Positions 26,883-36,291 of a stretch of 64,000 bases of DNA are shown in pieces. A program made the position numbers and the translations under genes. Origin of the DNA: Lutimonas saemankumensis (GTDB lineage Bacteria; Bacteroidota; Bacteroidia; Flavobacteriales; Flavobacteriaceae); NCBI RefSeq assembly GCF_020171465.1, contig NZ_JAIUZR010000006.1:1-64000 (forward strand), in the 5' to 3' direction. The notes under the pieces were generated by a model, which was given only the letters and a program-made list of their open reading frames with translations, had not been told where the DNA came from and did not search any database. How positions within the stretch are numbered: position 1 is the first letter of the stretch; each line of letters opens with the position of its first letter.

Positions 26883-28382
26883 TTAATCTTTAAGCCCAAT
26901 CCATACCGTTTTTTCCTTGGTATATAACTCAATTGCGCTTTTTCCCATTTCTTTTCCTATACCACTTTGTTTAAAGCCTCCAAAAGGGACTGACGGATCG
27001 AACATGTCATATCCATTGATCCAAACTGTACCAGATTGAACTTTGTTTGCAAATCGATGAGCCTTAGAAATATCATTGGTCCAAACAGCGGCCGCTAGTC
27101 CATAGATTGAATCATTGGCTCTGGCAACCACCTCGTCAAAAGTATCAAATGAGGAAATCACCACGACAGGTCCAAAAATTTCTTCCTGTACAATCTGTAA
27201 CTGGTCATTTTGATGAGCAAAAATAGTGGGCTCTATAAAGTAACCATTTCCTAATTCGCCTTGTATTCTTTTACCACCAGTAATGAGTTCGGCGCCTTCA
27301 TTGATGCCTATGTCAATATATTTTAAAACGGTTTGAAGTTGAGACTCACTGATCATTGGTCCCAGGTCTGGATTTAACATTCCCTTATTAATTTTCAATG
27401 AATCAGCCTTTGTTTTTAGGATATCAACTACCTTTTGGTAGATACTTCTCTGAACATAAATTCTTGAACCCAAAGTGCATTCCTGACCGGTATTATAAAA
27501 ACTAGACCAAACAATACTCTCAAATACATGGTCTAAGTTGGCATCTTCAAAAATGATGTTGGGTGATTTACCGCCTAGTTCCAGACTCACTTTTTTTAAA
27601 TTGCTATGCGCAGCGGCCTCCATGATTTGGCGGCCAACTTTGGTGGATCCGGTAAAACTAACTTTGTCAATATTCATATGTGAAGAAATTGCCTGACCTG
27701 TAGGTAGCCCGGGGCCTGTTACGATATTCACCACCCCATTGGGAAATCCGGCTTCCTCAATGAGTTTGCCCAAGTAAAGGGCGCTTAAGGATGTTTGCTC
27801 CGCAGGCTTTAAAACGCAGCAATTACCACAAGCTAAAGCAGGAGCCAATTTCCAGGCAGCAATCATCAACGGGAAGTTCCATGGAACTATTAAGCCGGTA
27901 ACACCCAGTGGTTCTCTTTTAGTATAGGCTATGCTATCGTTTCCAACAGGTAATGTGTTACCTTCAATTTTGGTGGCCCAACCTGCATAATATCTAAAAT
28001 GATTGATAGCAGAATCCACGTCGTATCTTGCTTTTTCTAAGGGTTTGCCATTGTCAAGCGTCTCAAGTTCCATTAAGATTTGCTTATCTCTTTCCATCAG
28101 ATCTGCCAGCTTCCAAAGTAGAGAGGCTCGATCTGCCGGTGTAGTCGTATTATTCCAAACAGTTTCGAAGGATTTTTTTGCTGCGTTTACAGCCGTATTA
28201 ACGTCTGCATTACCGGCCAGAGGTATCTCGTTTAAAAAACTTCCATCTGCAGGATTAATGGTTTTAAAGGTTTCTCCGCTTTGAGCCGAAACCCATTCTC
28301 CATTTATGAGCATTTTAGCAGGATTATCTAAAAAGTCAATAGTGCAATCGTTTAAACCCATTGTCTTTGTTAATTCTTTCAT
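26883..28382 (-). CDS. NAD-dependent aldehyde dehydrogenase
   Basis: A 499-residue ALDH of the betaine/aminobutyraldehyde-type group. VPWNFP, FTGSTKVGRQI, SLELGGKSPN with the base glutamate and GQECTLGSR with the catalytic cysteine are all present. The C-terminal PFGGFKQSGIGKEMG is typical. Such enzymes oxidise amino- or other aldehydes to acids, which would feed the next two enzymes of the operon. The frame is open to 28430, but ATG 28382 (MKELTKTMG) avoids overlap with the carbamoylase gene. The exact aldehyde is unknown. Confidence 0.87.
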   Translation of the reverse strand: MKELTKTMGLNDCTIDFLDNPAKMLINGEWVSAQSGETFKTINPADGSFLNEIPLAGNADVNTAVNAAKKSFETVWNNTTTPADRASLLWKLADLMERDKQILMELETLDNGKPLEKARYDVDSAINHFRYYAGWATKIEGNTLPVGNDSIAYTKREPLGVTGLIVPWNFPLMIAAWKLAPALACGNCCVLKPAEQTSLSALYLGKLIEEAGFPNGVVNIVTGPGLPTGQAISSHMNIDKVSFTGSTKVGRQIMEAAAHSNLKKVSLELGGKSPNIIFEDANLDHVFESIVWSSFYNTGQECTLGSRIYVQRSIYQKVVDILKTKADSLKINKGMLNPDLGPMISESQLQTVLKYIDIGINEGAELITGGKRIQGELGNGYFIEPTIFAHQNDQLQIVQEEIFGPVVVISSFDTFDEVVARANDSIYGLAAAVWTNDISKAHRFANKVQSGTVWINGYDMFDPSVPFGGFKQSGIGKEMGKSAIELYTKEKTVWIGLKD

Positions 28383-28416
28383 GATTATTGATTTAATGAT
28401 ACAAAATGGATGATTT

Positions 28417-29643
28417 TTATTCGCGGGCAAGTTCTAAAACAGCATGCAACAGGACATTTGTACCTTGAAAGGCATCTTTCTTTTCAATGTTTTCCTTTTC
28501 ATTATGGCTCAATCCTTTTTCGCATGGAATGAAAATCATACTTGTTGGAGAAACTTTAGAAATATATACAGAATCATGACCAGCACCGCTAACCAGTTCC
28601 ATAGCAGGGTAGTCAAGTTTGGCGACGGCATCACGAACCGCCGACACACATTTGTCATCAAAACGAATCGGTTCTGAGTACCAAATTTGATCCAATTCGA
28701 CTTGAACTTTTTTGGTTTTGTTAAAATTTGATATGAGTTTTTTCAAGGCAAGATCCATGGCTGTCAAAGTATCCGTATCCGGATGCCTTAAGTCAAGTGT
28801 GACATTAAGTTCCCCTGGTACAGTATTTCTAACACCCGGGCTGGCAACTAGATTCCCAATCGTAATTCGTGCATGTTTTCCAAACTCTTCTTCGAAATCG
28901 TAAATCCTGGTCAATAAGGGAAGCATTTCTTTAACCGGGTCTTTTCGGTAACCCATTGGTGAAGGACCTGCATGTGTTTCCTGACCTTGAAAAGTCAGAT
29001 CATACCATCGAATTCCTTGAACTCCTGTAACTATCCCAACAGATTTTTGCTCGGCTTCTAAAATAGGCCCTTGCTCAATATGTAGTTCAAAAGTGGCTTT
29101 GTAAGGCCTGTTTCCAACCGGGACACTACCTTTATATCCGATTTTTTCAAGCTCTTGACCCAGCAACAAACCATCTTTATCCTTTCTTGAATATGCGTAT
29201 TCTAAACTGAACTCTTTGGCAAACACGCCAGAAGATATCATTGCCGGAGAAAACCTTGCTCCTTCCTCATTGGTCCATGAAACAAGTTCAATAGGATGTT
29301 CAGTGATAATTTCTAAGTCATTTAGAGTTTCTATAACTTCAAGGCCTGCTAAAACACCCAGTACCCCATCATATTTTCCCCCTGTGGGTTGACTGTCCAA
29401 ATGACTTCCCACCATAACAGGTAGCAATGAATTATCCTTGCCTGCTCTTTTGGCAAAAATATTACCCATTTGATCTATTTCGATGCTACAGCCTGCCTGT
29501 TTGCACCATTCAATAAACAAATCCCGTCCTTGTTTATCTTCTTCCGTCAGAGTTACTCTGCATACACCTCCATTGGCAGTGCCTCCAACCTGACTCATTT
29601 CCATAAGCCTTTTCCAAAGCCTGTCTTCGTTGATCCCTATCAT
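28417..29643 (-). CDS. M20-family hydantoinase/carbamoylase-type hydrolase
   Basis: A 408-residue zinc amidase of the N-carbamoyl-amino acid hydrolase / beta-ureidopropionase / allantoate amidohydrolase group. Metal-binding motifs are GSHLDSQPTGGKYDG near residue 85, TNEEGARFSP near 130, HIEQGP and the C-terminal SGAGHDS and CEKGLSHNE. Dimerisation-domain residues ETHAGPSPMGYRKD are also typical. These enzymes release ammonia and CO2 from ureido compounds to give amino acids. It lies 4 bp after the lrp-type gene and is the first enzyme of the operon. Confidence 0.87.
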   Translation of the reverse strand: MIGINEDRLWKRLMEMSQVGGTANGGVCRVTLTEEDKQGRDLFIEWCKQAGCSIEIDQMGNIFAKRAGKDNSLLPVMVGSHLDSQPTGGKYDGVLGVLAGLEVIETLNDLEIITEHPIELVSWTNEEGARFSPAMISSGVFAKEFSLEYAYSRKDKDGLLLGQELEKIGYKGSVPVGNRPYKATFELHIEQGPILEAEQKSVGIVTGVQGIRWYDLTFQGQETHAGPSPMGYRKDPVKEMLPLLTRIYDFEEEFGKHARITIGNLVASPGVRNTVPGELNVTLDLRHPDTDTLTAMDLALKKLISNFNKTKKVQVELDQIWYSEPIRFDDKCVSAVRDAVAKLDYPAMELVSGAGHDSVYISKVSPTSMIFIPCEKGLSHNEKENIEKKDAFQGTNVLLHAVLELARE

Positions 29644-29647
29644 TTAA

Positions 29648-30169
29648 TCACTTTTTTTTATTTATTTCTTTTCCTTGGTTTTTTACTTCAAGGTGGCTGA
29701 AATCTGTACTTACATCTTGAGATGCCCATTTTCTAACATCCAGATACATCGTGGTATTTGTTTCGAAAATCCCATTGATAGAGTGAATTTTTTGATTCAT
29801 GGTATCGAGCAGGTGTTTATTATTAATACAAGTCATATTGATCTCGATGTCATAATTACCGGAGGTGAGGGCCAGGAAACTTACCTCCTGAATTTTTGTA
29901 AGCTCTTCCACGACCTCTTGGATGATATCAGTTGGTCTGACTTTTATATTGATTCTGGCATAAGCATTTAATCCTGCTTTGACCGGATCTGTCCAGCCAA
30001 TAATGTGTAATACTTTATTTTCCACTAATTTTTGATACCTGTTTCTGATCATACCCACCGATACATTCATTTCATGGGATATATCTGTAAAAGATTTTCG
30101 CCCATCTTTTTGAAGATGAGTAAGTATTTGAATATCGATTTGATCTAATTGAGGATGGGATAAATTCAT
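29648..30169 (-). CDS. Lrp/AsnC-family transcriptional regulator
   Basis: About 173 residues from ATG 30169 (MNLSHPQLDQ); the frame is open to 30196. The N-terminal helix-turn-helix covers LDQIDIQILTHLQKDGRKSF and ISHEMNVSVGMIRNRYQKL. The C-terminal RAM domain (NAYARINIKV, ALTSGNYDIEINM) binds amino acids or similar effectors in known members. It heads the carbamoylase-ALDH-aminotransferase-SSADH operon and is divergent from the TonB receptor, so it probably controls both units. A palindrome lies in the intergenic region. Confidence 0.88.
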   Translation of the reverse strand: MNLSHPQLDQIDIQILTHLQKDGRKSFTDISHEMNVSVGMIRNRYQKLVENKVLHIIGWTDPVKAGLNAYARINIKVRPTDIIQEVVEELTKIQEVSFLALTSGNYDIEINMTCINNKHLLDTMNQKIHSINGIFETNTTMYLDVRKWASQDVSTDFSHLEVKNQGKEINKKK

Positions 30170-30225
30170 AAATAAAAAATTTTCACAAAAGTACATTAAA
30201 AATAAAAAAAATACAAAATATTAGG

Positions 30226-30246
30226 TTATAAATAAAAAATTTATAA
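30226..30246. promoter_or_regulatory. AT-rich palindrome between lrp-type and TonB genes
   Basis: TTATAAAT-AAAAA-ATTTATAA is a perfect inverted repeat with 8-bp arms and a 5-bp spacer, about 50 bp before the TonB ATG. The core ATAAATAAAAAATTT also occurs at 30168-30183 over the regulator's own start. Lrp-type proteins bind such AT-rich sites. Low complexity means a chance match is possible. Confidence 0.45.
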
Positions 30247-30295
30247 TTTAGCGGTTCAATTATGAAAAAATACGACTAATAACTAAGAATTTTAA

Positions 30296-32779
30296 ATGAT
30301 GAACTTAAATCAAATTAAATTAATACTCATTGTGGTGGTTGTTTCAGTGATGACTCAAAACATATCCGCGCAGACTATTAAAGGGTATGTTATTGATATT
30401 GAAACTAGAGATCCGGTACCAGGTGCCACGGTGCTGGAGATAGGAACGGATAATGGAGTGGCGACAGGATTTAATGGTGAATTTACATTGAATATTGAAA
30501 ACGCCGATTCTAAAATTGAAATTAGCTTTTTAGGCTATGAAACCTATGTTTTGTCGGAGAGTGAGATTAAAAAAGGACAAGAATCAAGTGGAATCACCAT
30601 TGGTATTTCTCCAGACGGATTAACGCTTAAAGATGTCGTGGTTACGGCAAACAGGGTCGAGGAAAATTTGCAAAAAGTGAATGTATCCGCCACAGTTGTA
30701 GGAAGAAAGGATTTGGAAGAAAGGACGGTTAATACCTCTGTTGAAGCTTTAACCGCGGTTCCTAATGTAATTACAGATTCGTACGGGCCTTCGCTGACCA
30801 ATATATCTATCAGGGGGCTTTCAACTAATTTCGACGGGGTTGGATTAGAGCAAGCTGTTGGTATGTATATAAATGATGTATATCAATCAAGAGCTTATGG
30901 ATTTAACTCCTTAATCATGGATGTGGAACGAATAGAAGTTTTAAGAGGACCTCAGGGAACTTTGTTCGGCAAAAATACTGTAGGTGGTGTGGTTAACATT
31001 ATATCGGCCCAGCCAGGCATGTTTAACAGTGGAGCCGTAGAAGTTTCCGGCGGTAATTTTGATTTTTTCAGTGCGAAGGCTATGGCCAATATCGAGTTGT
31101 CTAAAGATAAGGTTGCACTCCGAATTTCAGGAGCTTATAATCAAAGACATGGAAGTTTTGTAAAGCATATTGATCCTGAGATTGATAAGGTAAATGAAAC
31201 GAAATTTTATGGGCTGAGGGCTTCTCTGTTAGTTAAGCCAAGTGACCACGTTGATATCACTTTTGAAGGGTATTATGCGAAAGATAATTCTGCTGAAGCA
31301 TCATTTTCATATTTAAGCTCTGAGGATCTTCAGGCATTTGACCCAATTTTATTTGCCCCGGATGATTATGAAAACAGGGAGGCATCATTTAGTGAACCTT
31401 TTACCTTTGAAAGGAGCCAGTTTGGCTTATCCGGAAAAGTGGTTGCCGATATAGGGAACAATACATTAACTTCGATAACAGCGTATTCAAGTTCTGAGGA
31501 TCAATCAATTCAGGATGTTGAAGCCTCCGCGATTCCGGCAGTATATCTTGACAGAAGCCAGGAATTCGGAACGTTTTCACAAGAAATAAGATTGAATTCA
31601 CCTCGAGACCTCAAATTGAATTATGTCACGGGTTTATATTATGTTAATGAAAACATTAAAGGAAATGATATCGGGGTAACCCAGGAATTTTTGCCACCCT
31701 TACTTGGCCCGGATCTCGGGGTAGATGACCTGTTTATACCCGGTTATACAGAATCTGTTTCTAATAATAGCAGTATTTCCAACAATAGTTTTGCGGCATT
31801 TGGATCTTTAGGGTATAAATTTACCGATAGATTATCCTTGAACGTGGGATTGAGGTTCACTTCAGAATCAAAAACTTTCAAGACACTTCAGGAAACGGTT
31901 GAGAGTCAGGATGCGATTGATGCTGTTGGGTTTCCAATTGTATGGTTATTGGGAACTCCCTATGAGCAAAAAACTTTTGATAACACTGATAATATATTTA
32001 CGGGTGATATTGGTTTGTCATATCAGGTTAATGAAAAGAATCTTTTATATGGAAAGTTTTCCAGAGGGTTTAAAGGAACGGGTTATAATTTTGCAGTATC
32101 AACTTATTTAGAAACAGATAGTTTTGAACCTACGGAGGACAATGTTTTATACAAGCCAGAGTTTATCAATAGCTTTGAGATTGGTTTCAAGTCATCACTT
32201 ACCACTAAGATCCGTTTAAATGTAGCGGCCTATTATATTGACTATAAGGATAAGCAAGAATTATTATTTGCGGGCCTCACAAATGTCATAGCCAATGCGG
32301 AAAAATCTTCTGGTTATGGAGGTGAATTAGAGTTCAGTGCCATTCTGGCGAAAGGTTTCCAGATTGATGTAAACGGTGGGGTACAACAAATGAAATATGA
32401 TGAGTTCTTATTTGGAGACATTGATTTAAGCGGTAATGAGCTGTCCAAGGCTCCAGGTTATACATTTAGCATCTCCCCTCAGTATGGAACAACTTTTGAC
32501 AATGGCAGCAGGCTTTCTATGCGTGTTGATTTCAACCATTCCGCTAAATCATATAACGATATTTTTAATACAGAAACAATTTCCAGAAAGGCAGTAACCT
32601 TAATCAATGCAAGAGTTGGATACAGTTTAAAAGATGGACGATATAACATTGGATTATGGGGGAAAAACCTTTCAGATCAGGTCTATTTCGGGCATGGATT
32701 TCAGGGGCTGATCGGAGATTTTGTTTCCTTGAACCAGGCAAGAACCATGGGTCTTGATTTTAGAGCGAACTTTTTTTAA
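30296..32779 (+). CDS. TonB-dependent outer-membrane receptor
   Basis: An 827-residue receptor. Residues 1-26 are a signal peptide (ending QNISAQ). Residues 28-110 form a carboxypeptidase-like regulatory domain (KGYVIDIETRDPVPGATV), followed by the plug (residues 120-240, VERIEVLRGPQGTLFGKNT) and a 22-strand barrel ending LDFRANFF with a C-terminal Phe. There is no SusD partner and the length is below that of SusC proteins, so small-molecule rather than glycan import is likely. It is the first gene of an operon with acyl-CoA ligase, MFS, SDR and aminotransferase genes, and therefore the probable entry port for their substrate. Confidence 0.9.
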   Translation: MMNLNQIKLILIVVVVSVMTQNISAQTIKGYVIDIETRDPVPGATVLEIGTDNGVATGFNGEFTLNIENADSKIEISFLGYETYVLSESEIKKGQESSGITIGISPDGLTLKDVVVTANRVEENLQKVNVSATVVGRKDLEERTVNTSVEALTAVPNVITDSYGPSLTNISIRGLSTNFDGVGLEQAVGMYINDVYQSRAYGFNSLIMDVERIEVLRGPQGTLFGKNTVGGVVNIISAQPGMFNSGAVEVSGGNFDFFSAKAMANIELSKDKVALRISGAYNQRHGSFVKHIDPEIDKVNETKFYGLRASLLVKPSDHVDITFEGYYAKDNSAEASFSYLSSEDLQAFDPILFAPDDYENREASFSEPFTFERSQFGLSGKVVADIGNNTLTSITAYSSSEDQSIQDVEASAIPAVYLDRSQEFGTFSQEIRLNSPRDLKLNYVTGLYYVNENIKGNDIGVTQEFLPPLLGPDLGVDDLFIPGYTESVSNNSSISNNSFAAFGSLGYKFTDRLSLNVGLRFTSESKTFKTLQETVESQDAIDAVGFPIVWLLGTPYEQKTFDNTDNIFTGDIGLSYQVNEKNLLYGKFSRGFKGTGYNFAVSTYLETDSFEPTEDNVLYKPEFINSFEIGFKSSLTTKIRLNVAAYYIDYKDKQELLFAGLTNVIANAEKSSGYGGELEFSAILAKGFQIDVNGGVQQMKYDEFLFGDIDLSGNELSKAPGYTFSISPQYGTTFDNGSRLSMRVDFNHSAKSYNDIFNTETISRKAVTLINARVGYSLKDGRYNIGLWGKNLSDQVYFGHGFQGLIGDFVSLNQARTMGLDFRANFF

Positions 32780-32788
32780 TTGTGCATA

Positions 32789-34339
32789 ATGTTTAATTTA
32801 TCCATTTGTTTAGAAGATTCGGCTAAAAGATATGCTGACAAGCCAGCTATTATTGGCGAGTTTAAGGAATTGTCTTTTGGAGAACTAAATTGTCTTTCCA
32901 ATCAAGTGGCAAATGCTTTAATAAATGCCGGTATCAAGGCGAATGATAAGGTTGCTCTGAGCTGTCCGAATTCATACTTTTTTCCGGCTATTTATTATGG
33001 TATTTTAAAAGCAGGAGGTGTTGTGGTTCCTTTGAGTGTTTTGCTTAAAAGGGATGAGATAATTTATCATTTGAAGGATGCAGAGGCCTCTTTTTATTTT
33101 TGTCATGAGGGATGGGATATACTTCCGATAGGTGCTGAAGGATATGCGGCTTTTCGAGAAGTTTCTTCCTGCAAAGAAATTATCATCATGCCTAATGAGA
33201 TGGATGAAAGAGAACATTTCCCATTGGCAAAATCGTTTGAGGCTTTTATCGAGCCAGAATCAAAGTCGTTTGATTTGGTTCCGGTTGGAGCAGAGGATAC
33301 GGCTGTAATCATATATACATCGGGTACCACAGGTAAACCTAAAGGGGCCGAACTAACTCATTCTAATTTGGCCTGGAATGCGGATTTGTGCAGACATCTT
33401 TTTCAGTTTGATCAGGATGATATTACCATGACGGTATTACCCATGTTCCATATTTTTGGACAAACCTGTTTGATGAATGCCAGTATCATGCATGGTATCA
33501 GTAACGTAGTGTTGCCAAGATTTGATCCGGGCTTGGTCCTTGAAAGAATGCAAATGGAGAAAGTCACCATCTTTGCAGGTGTTCCAACCATGTATTGGGC
33601 ACTTTTGAATCACATAGATGATGTCGGTTTAATTGATTATGAAAAAATTAGCAGAAATCTCAAATTCTGTATCTCTGGAGGAGCATCATTACCGGTTCAA
33701 TTATTAAATGATTTTGAATCGAAATTTCAAGTTTCAATTTACGAAGGATATGGGATGTCAGAGGGATCTCCGGTAGTCAGCTTTAATCACCCAGGCCAAA
33801 AAAGAAAGGCAGGTTCAATAGGGAAACCGGTTTGGGGCGTGCAGGTAAAACTTGTTAATGATCTTGGAAATCCTGTTTCACCGGGTGAGAAAGGTCAACT
33901 CTTATTTAAGGGACACAATGTGATGAAAGGGTATTATAAAATGCCTTCTGCTTCGGCTGAAGCCCTTAAAAACGGATGGATGCATTCAGGGGATGTCGCT
34001 GTTCAGGATGAAGAGGGGTTTTATTATATAGTTGACCGTACCAAGGATATGATCTTAAGAGGAGGACTTAATGTTTATCCAAGGGAGGTGGAAGAGGTTA
34101 TTATGCAGCACGAATGTGTTTCACTTGTGGCCGTTATAGGAGTGCCAGATGAGAAAATGGGAGAAGAAATAAAGGCATTCATTGTTCTTAATGACGAGAA
34201 ATGTGTTTCGGAAGAAGAGATAATTAAATGGACTAAAACCAGAATTGCTCTTTACAAGTACCCCAGAATAGTCGAATTTATCTCTGAAATGCCTTTAAGT
34301 GCGACAGGAAAGATTTTAAAACGAGAGCTTAGAAAATAA
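32789..34339 (+). CDS. Acyl-CoA synthetase (AMP-forming)
   Basis: About 516 residues of the ANL superfamily. The ATP loop is IIYTSGTTGKPKGAE near residue 175, the adenine motif YEGYGMSEGS near 315, the hinge VDRTKDMILRGGLNVYP near 415 and the catalytic lysine in SATGKILKREL near the end. The sequence is of the medium/long-chain or aromatic acid ligase type; the acid cannot be named. It activates a carboxylate as CoA thioester, so the substrate imported by the receptor or an intermediate probably has a carboxyl group. ATG 32789 was preferred over TTG 32780. The gap to the receptor gene is 9 bp. Confidence 0.87.
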   Translation: MFNLSICLEDSAKRYADKPAIIGEFKELSFGELNCLSNQVANALINAGIKANDKVALSCPNSYFFPAIYYGILKAGGVVVPLSVLLKRDEIIYHLKDAEASFYFCHEGWDILPIGAEGYAAFREVSSCKEIIIMPNEMDEREHFPLAKSFEAFIEPESKSFDLVPVGAEDTAVIIYTSGTTGKPKGAELTHSNLAWNADLCRHLFQFDQDDITMTVLPMFHIFGQTCLMNASIMHGISNVVLPRFDPGLVLERMQMEKVTIFAGVPTMYWALLNHIDDVGLIDYEKISRNLKFCISGGASLPVQLLNDFESKFQVSIYEGYGMSEGSPVVSFNHPGQKRKAGSIGKPVWGVQVKLVNDLGNPVSPGEKGQLLFKGHNVMKGYYKMPSASAEALKNGWMHSGDVAVQDEEGFYYIVDRTKDMILRGGLNVYPREVEEVIMQHECVSLVAVIGVPDEKMGEEIKAFIVLNDEKCVSEEEIIKWTKTRIALYKYPRIVEFISEMPLSATGKILKRELRK

Positions 34340-34352
34340 AAACAAATCAAAA

Positions 34353-35471
34353 ATGACAAAAGCAAATTTATGGTCATGCTATTTTCTTGGAAATGCGGGG
34401 TTGTTATTGATTTATCTTCTTCCTCAGATGGTGGGAATTGTATCTGAGTCCATGTCTTTAACTCCTGTCCAGGAGGGACAGTTTGCATCATCCGATCTGG
34501 TGGGCTCAGCCATTGCGTCTATTTCTTCTTTTTTCTGGATCAGGAAATTTAATTGGAAGAAGGTTGCTCTGATCGGTTTAATGCTTATCATGGCTGGAAA
34601 TTCTCTTTCTATCTTTCAGGATGATTTTACATCATTGTTGATGATTAGATTTATCACAGGCATTGGTGAGGGCATCGCTATTGCATTGGCTTTGGTCGTA
34701 TTGAATGATTCAGAGGAAACCGAGAGGAATTTTGCGATGTATTTGATACTTACATTGGTCGTTGGTGCACTCAGTGTAGAATTGATCCCTTTATTATCGA
34801 AAGTGAGTTCGGTTGCTGTCATATTTGGATTGCAAATACTGATGGCTCTAATAGCTGTACCCTTGGTGATCTCATTTCTGCCAGTTAATAAAATCATTGA
34901 GAAGGGTAGTGGTAAATTAATTGGACTCAGCCATAAGTCATCAATCGGATTGGCAGGTATATTGATTATGTTCATTGGTTATGGAGGTTTATGGGCCTTT
35001 TCAGAACGTATAGGTAAGGATCAAGGGTTTTCTCAAGACTTTATTGCCGACGCTCTTTTTATTTCTTTAGTAGCTGCCATAATAGGCCTGTTGATACCGA
35101 TAATGGTCGCCAATAAATACGGAAGAATGGTTCCAATTATTATTAGTGCTGCCGGGTTAATTGTTTTTGGGATTTTCATATCATCTCAACCGTCACCTGT
35201 AATGTTTGTGGCCGCACTCATCATCGGTAGTTTTGCGATCAATATGATATTACCCTATGCTACAGGCATATTGGCTGAGAGTGATCAAACTGGCAAGGCC
35301 ATGGTGATGGTGATGCCAATGTATTCTATTGGATTTGCTTTAGGGCCTTTCGCGCTTTCAATATTCTATCATTATGGGGGTTACAGTCTAGTTGCCGTCG
35401 TTACAACCTTGATTTTTTCAATAGCCTGTACGTCATTTGTTTATGCATCTTTCAAAAAGAAATCAATGTAG
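34353..35471 (+). CDS. MFS transporter
   Basis: A 372-residue protein with about 11-12 hydrophobic segments and MFS-like loops (ITGIGEGIAIALALVVL in helix 4, MYSIGFALGP in the second half). It is shorter than the usual 400-450 residues but shows no internal break. It is probably an inner-membrane importer for the compound brought in by the TonB receptor. It sits between the ligase (13 bp) and SDR (2 bp) genes, which suggests one transcript. Confidence 0.8.
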   Translation: MTKANLWSCYFLGNAGLLLIYLLPQMVGIVSESMSLTPVQEGQFASSDLVGSAIASISSFFWIRKFNWKKVALIGLMLIMAGNSLSIFQDDFTSLLMIRFITGIGEGIAIALALVVLNDSEETERNFAMYLILTLVVGALSVELIPLLSKVSSVAVIFGLQILMALIAVPLVISFLPVNKIIEKGSGKLIGLSHKSSIGLAGILIMFIGYGGLWAFSERIGKDQGFSQDFIADALFISLVAAIIGLLIPIMVANKYGRMVPIIISAAGLIVFGIFISSQPSPVMFVAALIIGSFAINMILPYATGILAESDQTGKAMVMVMPMYSIGFALGPFALSIFYHYGGYSLVAVVTTLIFSIACTSFVYASFKKKSM

Positions 35472-35473
35472 TT

Positions 35474-36241
35474 ATGGAATATTTTTCTTTACAAAACAGG
35501 AATATTTTGGTTACAGGAGGAGGGAGTGGTATAGGATTGGCATTGGTCAAGAATTTTATCAACGAAGGAGCTAAAGTAATCTTAGCTGATATAAAAAACT
35601 GCGAGAAATTAGCAGAAAGTATTGGGGCAACTTATGTATTTATGGATGTTTCAAAGGAATCATCAGTTAGAGTTGGTTTTGAATCCGCTTTCAATAAAAT
35701 TGGAAAGATAGATGTTTTGATAAATAATGCCGGAATTTCTCTTCTGTCTGGAGTTTTAGAAGAGGGAGATACTGTTAAATGGTCAAAAGTGTTCGACATC
35801 AATGTATTGGGGGTGATGTATGGGCTCAAGTACGGGCCAAGATATATGAATCAAGGAGCTTGTATTATTAATACGGCCTCTCAGGCAGCCTTTACAAAAG
35901 TTGCGGGAATGGAGCCTTATGCTGCAAGTAAGGCTGCAGTGATCAGCTTGACGAAAACGGCGGCCATAGAACTTGCCGATCAGCGAATCAGGGTGAATGC
36001 TGTGTGTCCTTCAAATACAAAAACACCAATGATGGCTGAATCAGATGATGCTGCCTATGCAGAACTTATGAGCAACTTATTGTCTCCTATTTCTCGTGTA
36101 GCCGAAACTGATGATTTGGTTGGAGTATTTCATTTTTTGGCGAGTGAGGCTGCACGATACATCAATGGGCAGGCTCTTATTGTAGATGGGGGATGGACCG
36201 CTGGGGTGAGTAATCAATTACTGGAAAGGATACTGGAATAA
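35474..36241 (+). CDS. SDR family oxidoreductase (subtype A)
   Basis: A 255-residue short-chain dehydrogenase. VTGGGSGIG is the cofactor motif (residues 13-21), NNAG is near 89, the catalytic serine in NTASQAA and YAASK gives Tyr and Lys. The aspartate in LADIKN after strand 2 suggests NAD preference. The C-terminus reads VDGGWTAGVSNQ. The enzyme at 42507 has the same features (GLKYGPRYMN / GIKFGVPHMN, VDGGFTAGMS), so both are members of one subtype located in the two operons. The substrate is unknown. Confidence 0.85.
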   Translation: MEYFSLQNRNILVTGGGSGIGLALVKNFINEGAKVILADIKNCEKLAESIGATYVFMDVSKESSVRVGFESAFNKIGKIDVLINNAGISLLSGVLEEGDTVKWSKVFDINVLGVMYGLKYGPRYMNQGACIINTASQAAFTKVAGMEPYAASKAAVISLTKTAAIELADQRIRVNAVCPSNTKTPMMAESDDAAYAELMSNLLSPISRVAETDDLVGVFHFLASEAARYINGQALIVDGGWTAGVSNQLLERILE

Positions 36242-36291
36242 CAAGCAAAAAAAAGCTGAAGTTTTACTTAACAAAATAAATATTGATTCAA

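Noticed and set aside
30296-32779. SusC of a polysaccharide utilisation locus
   Set aside because: There is no SusD gene, no glycosidase in the operon, and the receptor is shorter than SusC proteins.
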